Shown here one piece after another: positions 23,515-31,659 of a DNA stretch of 47,820 nt. Source of the stretch: an uncultured Eubacteriales bacterium (GTDB taxonomy: Bacteria > Bacillota > Clostridia > Oscillospirales > CAG-272); assembly GCA_900544985.1 (NCBI GenBank), contig UQXK01000008.1, forward strand, positions 1-47,820, in the 5' to 3' direction. Below the pieces are notes generated by a model, which had not been told where the DNA came from, did not search any database, and saw only the letters and a program-made list of their open reading frames with translations. The position numbers and the translations under genes were made by a program. How positions within the stretch are numbered: the stretch's first letter is position 1; the number at the start of each line of letters is the position of its first letter.

Positions 23515-23616
23515 TTTTATTTCTCCTTTGATAGTTTTTACTGATTTCATTTTTCTGCTTGTTTATACGACCGAAAATCGAAAAGGTATAATAATTTTTA
23601 TTTAATTTTTTATTTT

Positions 23617-25827
23617 TTAAAATACGGTTGTTTTGCCGACAAAACCCGTATCGTCAAGCCTCTGACGGGCAACAAGCTCGGCAAATTTGCCGTTCTTTGC
23701 TATCAGTTCGTCGTAGGTACCGTCCTCGGCGATTCTGCCGTTTTCCAGATAAATTATACGGTCGCACTGGCGAATGGTGGAAAGGCGGTGAGCTATAACT
23801 ATTCGGGTGCATTTGAGTCCGTCAAGACTGTCCGAGACCTTTTTCTGCGTAATATTGTCAAGAGCGCTTGTCGCCTCGTCAAACATCAGAATTTTCGGCT
23901 TCGGCGCAATGGCACGCGCGATCATAAGTCGCTGTCTCTGCCCGCCCGACACGCCGCCCGCGCCCTCTGAAATTATGGTATTCATACCCATGGGCATACG
24001 GCGGATATCGTCGGCTATTCCGGAGAGCTCCGCCGCTTCCCATGCGTCGTCGAGAGTTAGCCACGGCGCGGAAATAACGATATTGGAATAGATATCTCCC
24101 GAAAACAGCTTGCCGTTCTGCATGACAACGCCGATCTTTCGGCGCAGGGATTTCAGATCCACCTTGGAAATGTCCTTGCCGTCGTAATACACCGCGCCCT
24201 TCTGCGGCGTTTCAAAACCGAGCATAAGGCGCATAAGCGTGGATTTTCCGCACCCCGTGGAGCCGACCAGCGCCACATACTGTCCCGGACGGATTTTGAG
24301 CGAAAGGTTATCGACTATCAGCGGCATATTTTCATTATAGCGGAATGAAACATTGTTCAGTTCAATGCCGCCAGACAGGCGTTCGATGACTTTTTTGCCC
24401 TCGGACACCTCCGGCTGTGCTTCCAGAATCGGTTTTACCATTTCAAAAACCGGCTTTATGTTTGCAATCGTCATAGCCATTCCCGCAAGCGACATAAACG
24501 CCCCGGAAACCATGCCGTACGCCGTGCTGAAAGCGTAGTAATCCGCAATCGAAACGCCGCTCTGCACCGCCATAGCGTACATGACGATAGTGCCGACAAG
24601 GGCGATTGCAAGAGAAAATACAGAATTCAGTTTCAGGAAAACAGGAGGGTTGTACGTCAGCTTTGCGGATTTTGCAAAAAGGTTTCCCCACTTGGCAAAC
24701 GCCCTCTTTTCCGCGCCCGAGAGTTTGATCTTCTGGACGCCCGATATCAGCGCATAACTAAGACCGCTCTCCTCGGCGCCGAGTTCCATTTGCTTTTTGG
24801 AAATCTTCATCTGCGCGAAAGTCGTTATAAGCGAAAACAGTACCGTCGCAAGAATTATCAACAGCGAAGGAATAACGAGAGCCGGTGCATACGTAAATAT
24901 CTGCGAAATGTATACAAGCGAGAAAACAGATGTCAGTCCCGTAGAAACAAACGCCGAAATAAGCATACTGCAAAGCGCATTTATCTGTTGCGCACGCGAC
25001 GAAAGATCGCCCGCGCTGTAATTCTTGAAGAAGTCCGCGGGAAGCGACAATACCCTCATCATTGTCGCCGACTGCACCGCAAGTTCGGTTTTCGTATTGA
25101 TCCTTGCAAGCAAAAGCGATTTAACGCCCCCTATAAGAAGCGACGCCGCCGAAACGCTGACCATGAACACCGCCATGGACACAAGAACTCGCAGATTCCC
25201 GCTTTCAAGAACCGAGGAAAACAACAGGTTTGTCAATTTCGGCGATATCATTCCGATCAGGGTGAGCATAAGCGTCGCAAACCCGAACAGAACAAAATCC
25301 GAAACCGAAAGCGTATGTACAATATAAAGGAGCAGATCGGAAATGCCGATCTTACGGAGCGGAAACGAGCTGTAAAATGCAATCGCCTCGTCCTCAAACA
25401 GCTCTTGCGTTTTGCGCCCCACCTTCACACGCTTGCCTTTTTCCGTATCGTAATATGTATATCCGCCCATACCGGAAGGGAGAAGCGCCACCGCCGAGCC
25501 GTCGGATTTTTTCACGGCGAGCATTGCGCCGATAGCGTCGCGGTACCAGCCTTTTTCCAATGTGACCGTGCGGCGCATAACCCCATGCGGGCGCAGTAAA
25601 AATTCAAGTTGGTCGTTTATATCCTTCACCGAGTCGGGAATCTCGGTGGATTTAATATGATAAAATTTCAAAATTGCGTCGATGGCGTCCCTCGCCTTCT
25701 GAGAATCGGAAAGCGCTTCCTTGACCTTTGCTCCCGTAACGGCGCCCGCGATCTCGACAAAGGCGTCATCAAAGACGGCATCGTCGTTTGCTTTTCTTTG
25801 TTTTAATTGTTCATCAAACCAGCCCAT
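23617..25827 (-). CDS. NHLP/Nif11 bacteriocin-system ABC transporter, peptidase-less subunit
   Basis: 736 residues. An N-terminal cytoplasmic region of about 165 residues without a C39 protease (contains EFLLRPHGVMRRTVTLEKGW and SGMGGYTYYDTEKGKRV) is typical of the second NHLM exporter. About five to six membrane helices follow, then an ATPase domain with Walker A VGSTGCGKST, signature GVSGGQRQRLMIARAIAPKP and Walker B ILMFDEATSALD, then IVIAHRLSTI. It probably forms a heterodimer with the C39-containing exporter encoded 11 bases upstream to move leader-cleaved peptides across the membrane. Confidence 0.88.
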   Translation of the reverse strand: MGWFDEQLKQRKANDDAVFDDAFVEIAGAVTGAKVKEALSDSQKARDAIDAILKFYHIKSTEIPDSVKDINDQLEFLLRPHGVMRRTVTLEKGWYRDAIGAMLAVKKSDGSAVALLPSGMGGYTYYDTEKGKRVKVGRKTQELFEDEAIAFYSSFPLRKIGISDLLLYIVHTLSVSDFVLFGFATLMLTLIGMISPKLTNLLFSSVLESGNLRVLVSMAVFMVSVSAASLLIGGVKSLLLARINTKTELAVQSATMMRVLSLPADFFKNYSAGDLSSRAQQINALCSMLISAFVSTGLTSVFSLVYISQIFTYAPALVIPSLLIILATVLFSLITTFAQMKISKKQMELGAEESGLSYALISGVQKIKLSGAEKRAFAKWGNLFAKSAKLTYNPPVFLKLNSVFSLAIALVGTIVMYAMAVQSGVSIADYYAFSTAYGMVSGAFMSLAGMAMTIANIKPVFEMVKPILEAQPEVSEGKKVIERLSGGIELNNVSFRYNENMPLIVDNLSLKIRPGQYVALVGSTGCGKSTLMRLMLGFETPQKGAVYYDGKDISKVDLKSLRRKIGVVMQNGKLFSGDIYSNIVISAPWLTLDDAWEAAELSGIADDIRRMPMGMNTIISEGAGGVSGGQRQRLMIARAIAPKPKILMFDEATSALDNITQKKVSDSLDGLKCTRIVIAHRLSTIRQCDRIIYLENGRIAEDGTYDELIAKNGKFAELVARQRLDDTGFVGKTTVF

Positions 25828-25838
25828 ATGACACCTCC

Positions 25839-28025
25839 TTAATCGCTTGATACCAATTGTGTATAAACGCCGCCACGGGCATACAGTTCATCGTGCGTTC
25901 CCCGCTCCACTACCTTGCCGTGATCCATTACAACGATCTCGTCGCAATCCCTGATAGTGGAAAGTCTATGTGCCACTACAATGCAGGTAATACCCCTGTC
26001 TTTGATGGCGTTAACCACCTCAAACTCTGTTTTTGCGTCCAGGGCGCTTGTCGCCTCGTCAAGAATGATGATGGTCGGGTCCTGTGCCAGAACACGTGCA
26101 ATTTCCATACGCTGGCGCTGTCCGCCCGAAAAATCCTTACCGCCTTCGGTGATCTTATAGTTATAGCCGCCCTCGCGCTGCATAATATCTTCGTGAAGTC
26201 TTGCGTCGCGCGCCGCCATTATCATTTCAAAATCCTCTATGGAGTTATCCCACATTTTTATGTTGTTGGCTATTGTATCCTCAAACAGAATGATGTCCTG
26301 ATCCACCACGGCAAGAGACCCCGTGAACACGCTTCTGTCTATCTCGTTCATCGGTTTGCCGTCGAACAGAATTTCGCCGCTCCACGGCTTGTAGAGCCCC
26401 GATATAAGTTTTGAGAGTGTAGACTTTCCGCATCCAGAAGAACCGACAAATGCCACGCGGCTGCCGGGTTTCAATGTCAGGTTGAAATCCTCGATGAGCG
26501 GCTCCGAAAGTCTCGAATAGCCGAATGTGACATTTTTCATCTCGACAAGACCCGAAAGTTTGTCGTACTCGGCGTCATTTTCTTCGTCCTTCTCTGCAAA
26601 CTCCACATCGGTCGGATACTGCATTACATCCTCTACGCGCTCCATTTCGGTGCGCATCTCCTGCAAGGTCTGTCCCGCAGAGATAAGAGTCGTGGCAGGT
26701 GCCGTAAACGAGCCTAAAAATCCCTGAAACGCCATGATCATACCGACGGTGAATTTTCCTTGCATGGTCAGATATACGCCGAGAATCAAAACGGCTGTTC
26801 CCGTCACCGTCGACACAAACGACGGCAGAAGTCCAAGATACTGATTGAGCCTTGCAAACTTCACTTTTTGCGTGTTTACGCTCGCCTGATATCCCGCCCA
26901 TTTTTCAAAATAACCGTTCTCCGCGCCGCTGGCTTTGATAGTTTCGATCATCTCCACGCCCGCCACCGTTGCGCCTGCAAGCTTGCCCGCGTCGCGCATC
27001 TGCACGCGGGTGATATTGATACGTTTTTTGGAGATCAGGTTGGAAATCAGCAAATTGACAAAAATGGACGCAATGCCGATAAGAGTCAGAATCCAGCTGT
27101 AACGGATCATCACCACAAGATAAAACACCATCATAAATGCATCCAGCACGAGAGGAGCAAATGTATTGACAAGAGAGCCGGCAATGGAAGCATTTGCGCC
27201 CTGACGCTGTTGGATATCCCCCGCCATTCTTTGGGAGAAGAATTCCATAGGCATGCGCAATACCTTCCAGAGGAAAGAAGCGCTTCCCGTCACCGTCATT
27301 CTTCCGTCGATTCGGCTCGACCATAGCGCCTGGATAAGAGCTACCACTATCTGCACCGCGGAAAGCACAGACAAAGAGACGATAAACGGCAAAAACCATT
27401 CGGGATTCTGCCCTGTCAGAAGCCTGTCAAGAAAAATTCTCGAAAACGCCGGATTTATGATACCGATAAGAGACGATATTACCGTTGTGGCAATCACAAA
27501 CGCCACAGCCGCCCCGGCGCCCTTCAATCTTTTCTTTGCAAAATCAATCACGCTTTTCGGTTTTCCGCCGGGCTCAAAATTTTCACCCGGTTCAAACATC
27601 AGGCAAATGCCCGTAAATGATTTGTCAAATGTTTCCATAGACACGCTGTATGTACCCTTGGCAGGATCGTTAAGCACCGCTTTATTTCCGCGGAAACCGC
27701 AAAGCACCAGAAAGTGATTGAAATTCCAGTGAATGATACACGGAAATTTCCCGTTCTTTTTCAGGTCCTCCGGCTCATAACGGTAGCCTTTGGCGATAAG
27801 CCCATAGCTTCTTGCCGCTTTCAGCACATTCTTGGCGTTAGAGCCGTCGCGGGAAACGCCGCAGTCGGCACGGACCTGCTCCAACGGGATCCATTTATCG
27901 TAATACGCGAGGATCATGGTAAGAGAAGCCGCGCCGCATTCCAGCGCTTCCATCTGCATTACCATAGGAACCTTCGCCGCCCCTTTTGTTAAAGGGTGTT
28001 TTAACTGTATTTTTTTCTCTCCCAT
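25839..28025 (-). CDS. NHLP-family peptidase/permease/ATPase exporter with C39 leader protease
   Basis: 728 residues from ATG 28025 (MGEKKIQLKHPL), which has GAGGCG upstream. The C39 peptidase (about 15-150) shows the catalytic Cys in MQMEALECGAASLTMILAYY, the His in IIHWNFNHFLVLCGFRG and the Asp in AVLNDPAKGTYSV; it cleaves after Gly-Gly-type leaders. Membrane helices lie at about 165-440, followed by the ATPase domain (FVGSSGCGKSTLSKL, DFSGGQRQRMEIARVLAQDP, IIILDEATSALD). With the GGG-Cys junction in the precursors this is the likely leader-removing exporter of the cluster. Confidence 0.92.
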   Translation of the reverse strand: MGEKKIQLKHPLTKGAAKVPMVMQMEALECGAASLTMILAYYDKWIPLEQVRADCGVSRDGSNAKNVLKAARSYGLIAKGYRYEPEDLKKNGKFPCIIHWNFNHFLVLCGFRGNKAVLNDPAKGTYSVSMETFDKSFTGICLMFEPGENFEPGGKPKSVIDFAKKRLKGAGAAVAFVIATTVISSLIGIINPAFSRIFLDRLLTGQNPEWFLPFIVSLSVLSAVQIVVALIQALWSSRIDGRMTVTGSASFLWKVLRMPMEFFSQRMAGDIQQRQGANASIAGSLVNTFAPLVLDAFMMVFYLVVMIRYSWILTLIGIASIFVNLLISNLISKKRINITRVQMRDAGKLAGATVAGVEMIETIKASGAENGYFEKWAGYQASVNTQKVKFARLNQYLGLLPSFVSTVTGTAVLILGVYLTMQGKFTVGMIMAFQGFLGSFTAPATTLISAGQTLQEMRTEMERVEDVMQYPTDVEFAEKDEENDAEYDKLSGLVEMKNVTFGYSRLSEPLIEDFNLTLKPGSRVAFVGSSGCGKSTLSKLISGLYKPWSGEILFDGKPMNEIDRSVFTGSLAVVDQDIILFEDTIANNIKMWDNSIEDFEMIMAARDARLHEDIMQREGGYNYKITEGGKDFSGGQRQRMEIARVLAQDPTIIILDEATSALDAKTEFEVVNAIKDRGITCIVVAHRLSTIRDCDEIVVMDHGKVVERGTHDELYARGGVYTQLVSSD

Positions 28026-28035
28026 ACGACACGCC

Positions 28036-28509
28036 TCAATTAAACACAAACGACATCGGCGAAACGCTGTCGGTCACAATCTCTGCTTTGTAAATTCCGT
28101 CCGGCAATGCGGCGTCCACCTCTACTGTATACACCCACTCGCCGATACCGAAACCGCCGATGTGCAGTGCATACGAATCAAACAAGTCCGTGATCTGAAT
28201 CGGCGCGAGAGAAACCGAAATAATCTTGTATTCCTTGCCGTCCAATCTCATGGTCATTCCCGCTTTTACAGTTTCCGAGTCCTTTTCGCTGACATAACAG
28301 ACGGTCTGTCCGTCCTTTGCCACCACTGGCGTGGAAACGGTCGTTTCAAGCCTTCCGAAAATTCCCCAGATGCACACGCCCGCAAGCAGAATGATCACTG
28401 CGGCGAGCGCCATCCAGACCGAGGGATTTGACACGCGGATATAATCGCCCAACTGTTCGGGAGACGATACCCTTTTTATGCTTTTTTCTCTGAATATTCC
28501 GTTATTCAT
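28036..28509 (-). CDS. NHLM bacteriocin-system secretion protein, short HlyD-like adaptor
   Basis: 157 residues with one N-terminal membrane helix (SVWMALAAVIILLAGVCIWGIFG) and an extracytoplasmic beta-rich domain (TTVSTPVVAKDGQTVCYVSE, GMTMRLDGKEYKIISVSLAP, GEWVYTVEV). This is the barrel/lipoyl-flanking part of a membrane-fusion protein without the long coiled coil of HlyD, as expected in a cell with no outer membrane. The N-terminal FREKSIKRVSSPEQLGDYIR is the usual start of the family. It heads the exporter genes, 40 bases after the symporter gene. Confidence 0.82.
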   Translation of the reverse strand: MNNGIFREKSIKRVSSPEQLGDYIRVSNPSVWMALAAVIILLAGVCIWGIFGRLETTVSTPVVAKDGQTVCYVSEKDSETVKAGMTMRLDGKEYKIISVSLAPIQITDLFDSYALHIGGFGIGEWVYTVEVDAALPDGIYKAEIVTDSVSPMSFVFN

Positions 28510-28549
28510 GTTCTTCTCCTAAATTACATTTATTCAACAATAACCGAAA

Positions 28550-30127
28550 TTATTTTTGTTTTTTTCTAAGACAATCCACATCAAGAACCTTCAAAGAACC
28601 CGAAAGCTCTACAAGCTCGGTCTGCAAGCAAAACAGATTGACCGCTGTTGTAAAAAATTCCAGAATAACATTAAGCGTAATTACAACCGCAACCGCCTCT
28701 GACGGAATACCGAGCTGCATGAACAAAATAGTATAGCAAGTAAGTGCCGCTCCCGGTACGGAGGGCGCCGCTATTGCCAGAACAACGCTTATAATAAATG
28801 CTGTAAGCATCCAGATAGGAGTTATGGCAACACCGTAATTTTCCGCCATACCGAAAGCCGCACAAAGAAACAGCACGATAGCTCCCGGCATAAAAATGAC
28901 CTGCCCGAGAGGAACGCCGATATCGATTATTCTTTTTTCAATGCCGAGCTTCTTTTCGCAGCAAGCGACATTGGTCTGATACGCGGCAACGGCGGAGGCA
29001 GTCGAAAGACCTATGACAAAGGTGGGCATCGTTTTCTTCAAGAGCACGATCGGGTTTACCTTTTTTCTCGCCGACACGGTAAAAAGATAGCACGCCATCA
29101 ATATAATATCCGAAAGAAGCATGACAAGGAGCAGCTTGTACGATTTTGCCACCGAAGAAAAATTGTTCCCGACTATCATATTCAAAACGCTTCCGAATAC
29201 AAAGAAAGGAATAAATGCGCTGACGGCGCTCATAATCAGCTGCATCACCGAATTTGCCTGCTCGATAAAATTCGTCACCGTGGGAATGCGATTTCCGAGT
29301 ATCAGCATGGCAAGACCGACGATAATGGCAATAAATATTATCTGCAAGGAATTTCCCTCTGTAAACGGAGTCAACAGATTTCCGGGAACGATATCCAAAA
29401 TCATTTTATACAGATCGGAAAAGGCAAATGCGGTCTCTCCCGTCGCAGAGATCCTGAAAAACAATCCGCAGAACGCAGTTCCCACAACGCCGACAGCAAC
29501 GGAAACGATCAAAAAACGACCGATCATCTTTTTTCCGATCTTTCCGAATGTGGACATATCTCCGATACCGAGTATTCCCCAGACGACAGAAAGAAAGATA
29601 ATAGGACCGGAAATCGCCGATAACAATCCCATAAATGTATTAAATACCGGCGTAATCAACTCTCCCGTGATAAATCCGGATATGTTTTGCGGAAGTAAAT
29701 TACACAAAACGCCGAGTATAGCCGCCGCCAAAATCGCAATTCCAATCTGCAATATCTGCGACATCTTTTTCTTTTTTGCAGAAAAAGTTATGAAATTCTT
29801 TCCGTTCTTATATCGCCATACGGGTGCAAGACCGAGATTTGAAAGCAGTCTGTGCAATATCCCATCGCCGTTTTCGTCATCTTCGCTGAAAGGATCCAAA
29901 CTTTCTCCCGAAACGGAAAGTTCGATTCTCAATGTGCGGAATCTCTTTGACATAACAAGCTCAAAGCTCTTGTTTTCGCCCAAACGTTCCGAATATTTAA
30001 GCAGTATCTCTTCTATTGAAAGCCTGATGCGGTGAATATCTTTGGAGTCCGCCTTTGCATTTGTCAGAAATTTTGCGACCTCGTCACTCGCCGCATCGAT
30101 ATTTTTATTGTTCAATTCATATTTCAT
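28550..30127 (-). CDS. Dicarboxylate/amino acid:cation symporter (SLC1/DAACS) with an N-terminal RsbW/GHKL-like domain
   Basis: 525 residues. Residues from about 122 form the SLC1 transporter: ISGPIIFLSVVWGILGIGDM, VPGNLLTPFTEGNSLQIIF, helical hairpins TFVIGLSTASAVAAYQTNVA and SVPGAALTCYTILFM, and the substrate/cation-site helix VITLNVILEFFTTAVNLFC. Residues 1-118 are soluble and resemble an RsbW-type ATPase: an N-box-like IRLSIEEILLKYSERLG, a degraded G1 (VSGESLDPFSEDDE) and GDGILHRLLSNLGL. The usual N-box Asn and G1 Asp are missing, so it is probably a non-catalytic binding domain. I know of no standard DAACS protein with this extension. Two other transporters in this run carry similar extras. 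Confidence 0.82.
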   Translation of the reverse strand: MKYELNNKNIDAASDEVAKFLTNAKADSKDIHRIRLSIEEILLKYSERLGENKSFELVMSKRFRTLRIELSVSGESLDPFSEDDENGDGILHRLLSNLGLAPVWRYKNGKNFITFSAKKKKMSQILQIGIAILAAAILGVLCNLLPQNISGFITGELITPVFNTFMGLLSAISGPIIFLSVVWGILGIGDMSTFGKIGKKMIGRFLIVSVAVGVVGTAFCGLFFRISATGETAFAFSDLYKMILDIVPGNLLTPFTEGNSLQIIFIAIIVGLAMLILGNRIPTVTNFIEQANSVMQLIMSAVSAFIPFFVFGSVLNMIVGNNFSSVAKSYKLLLVMLLSDIILMACYLFTVSARKKVNPIVLLKKTMPTFVIGLSTASAVAAYQTNVACCEKKLGIEKRIIDIGVPLGQVIFMPGAIVLFLCAAFGMAENYGVAITPIWMLTAFIISVVLAIAAPSVPGAALTCYTILFMQLGIPSEAVAVVITLNVILEFFTTAVNLFCLQTELVELSGSLKVLDVDCLRKKQK

Positions 30128-30163
30128 TATTTATTTCCGCCGTGCTGAATACACACTTCTCTC

Positions 30164-30553
30164 TCATTCTGCAAAATCGTAGCTGTTCGCTACTTCTTCA
30201 ACCAAAACGGTTGAAAGATTCAGCTTTCCCTTGATCTCTTTTGCAACAGACTGCGCGTCCGCTTTTTCCACATAGAAAAGCACATAAACGAGCGTATCAT
30301 TCTCTTTTACCGCACCGTTTTCCGTGTATGCGCCGTAAGTAACATATTCTGTATAACCGAGACCCTTATCCGTGATTATCTTGCGTGCCGCTTCCTGCGC
30401 GTCTGCTACCGAATATACCTGACTTCCCGTACCGGCGTCGTTAAGACCACAGTAAAGCACATATTTTACTTGTTTTTCCCCCGTGTTATTACAACCGACA
30501 AAACAGAAACACATCATGCAGACTGCCAGAACACTCAGAACTATTCTTTTCAT
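30164..30553 (-). CDS. Small lipoprotein, DUF3574-like
   Basis: 129 residues from ATG 30553. A lipoprotein signal with lipobox (CFCFVGC) is followed by VKYVLYCGLNDAGTGSQVYS, KIITDKGLGYTEYVTYGAYT and a C-terminal LNLSTVLVEEVANSYDF. The pattern resembles DUF3574 (a small alpha/beta fold of unknown role). Clearly paralogous to the lipoprotein at 34719-35123: the YCGLND, ARKIITDKG-type, GYGAYTE-type and LNL-TVLVEE-type segments match one to one. It lies between the symporter and the ABC ATPase genes, suggesting a surface accessory for transport or sensing. Confidence 0.65.
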   Translation of the reverse strand: MKRIVLSVLAVCMMCFCFVGCNNTGEKQVKYVLYCGLNDAGTGSQVYSVADAQEAARKIITDKGLGYTEYVTYGAYTENGAVKENDTLVYVLFYVEKADAQSVAKEIKGKLNLSTVLVEEVANSYDFAE

Positions 30554-30567
30554 TTTCTTCCTCTTTT

Positions 30568-31659
30568 TTATTTGATTTTTATCACTACAAGGTTTGTAAA
30601 GTCGTCCTCGCAAATCTCGCTGTACTCTATGCTTTCCGCCGCATTCTCTGCGATCTTCAAGGACAGAATGTTGTCGGATTTTTTCGGATCAAACCTCTCT
30701 CCGCTGTATTTTATCTGCATTGTAACAGTGTCGTCTTCCTGCAAATACTCTGTCGCCACATACAGGGAAAATTTATCGGAAAGCTCCGGCAATACGGTCT
30801 GTACGCAAAGCTCCTCAAATACCGACTGTGCGCGGTAGATAGCCTTTTGCGATATCCCGCTCTTTCTTCCGAATTCTTCAAGCCCCGTATTGAAGCCGAT
30901 AAAGTCAAAGTCCTTCGATGTAATGAGATTTTCAAATACCTTGATATGCTTGATAAAGCGTATCGTTTTTTCTTTTTTGGGATTATCGAATATTTCATCG
31001 GGCGTTCCGTCCTCGTAAACGCCGCCCTCGTCCATATAGAACACGCGGTTTGCCACCTCGCGGGCAAAGCGCATTTCATGGGTAACTATCATCATGGTAA
31101 GTCCTTGTCTTGCAAGGTCGCGAATGACCGCCTGCACCTCTCCCACCATAGTAGGGTCGAGTGCGCTTGTCGGCTCGTCGAGCAGGATGATCTCCGGCTC
31201 CATGGCAAGCGTTCTGGCGATTGCAACACGCTGTTTTTGCCCGCCCGATAACTCGTCGGGATAATTGAACGCTTTGTCCGCAAGTCCTACGGTGCGCAAA
31301 AGGCGCATTCCGTCGTCATACGCCTGCTGTTTGGATTTTTTCAGAAGATCCACAGGCGCCGCCATAATATTTTCAATGATATTCATATGGTTAAACAGAT
31401 TGAAAGACTGGAATACCATTCCCATCTTCTGTCTGACCTTGTTGATATCGCATTTTTTGTCCGTAATGCATTTGTCATCCACCCAGATCTCTCCCGATGT
31501 AGGTGTTTCCAGCATATTGATACAACGGATAAGCGTGGATTTTCCCGTACCGGACGGACCGATAATAGAGATAACATCTCCCTTGTTGACCGTCACATTA
31601 ACATCTTTAAGAGGCGTGACATTCGGATATTCTTTTCTTAAATGGCTGATACGAATCAT
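30568..31659 (-). CDS. Polar amino-acid ABC transporter ATPase (GlnQ type) with a C-terminal GHKL-like extension
   Basis: 363 residues against about 240 for GlnQ-type ATPases. The first 240 are canonical: VISIIGPSGTGKSTLIRCIN (Walker A), MGMVFQSFNLFNHM (Q-loop), LSGGQKQRVAIARTLAMEPE, IILLDEPTSALDP and MMIVTHEMRFAREVA. The extra 120 residues contain AQSVFEELCVQTVLPEL (N-box-like), VTMQIKYSGERFDPKKSDN (G1-like, compare DNGVPYDP in the RsbW homologue) and LKIAENAAESIEYSE, then FTNLVVIKIK. That order resembles a degenerate RsbW ATPase. The start overlaps the permease stop (ATGA). The resemblance is by eye and needs structural confirmation. Confidence 0.8.
   Translation of the reverse strand: MIRISHLRKEYPNVTPLKDVNVTVNKGDVISIIGPSGTGKSTLIRCINMLETPTSGEIWVDDKCITDKKCDINKVRQKMGMVFQSFNLFNHMNIIENIMAAPVDLLKKSKQQAYDDGMRLLRTVGLADKAFNYPDELSGGQKQRVAIARTLAMEPEIILLDEPTSALDPTMVGEVQAVIRDLARQGLTMMIVTHEMRFAREVANRVFYMDEGGVYEDGTPDEIFDNPKKEKTIRFIKHIKVFENLITSKDFDFIGFNTGLEEFGRKSGISQKAIYRAQSVFEELCVQTVLPELSDKFSLYVATEYLQEDDTVTMQIKYSGERFDPKKSDNILSLKIAENAAESIEYSEICEDDFTNLVVIKIK

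Noticed and set aside
24790..25599. 269-codon plus-strand frame opposite the exporter ATPase gene
   Set aside because: Extremely Arg/Lys-rich antisense frame without a start context; the opposite strand encodes a full ABC exporter.
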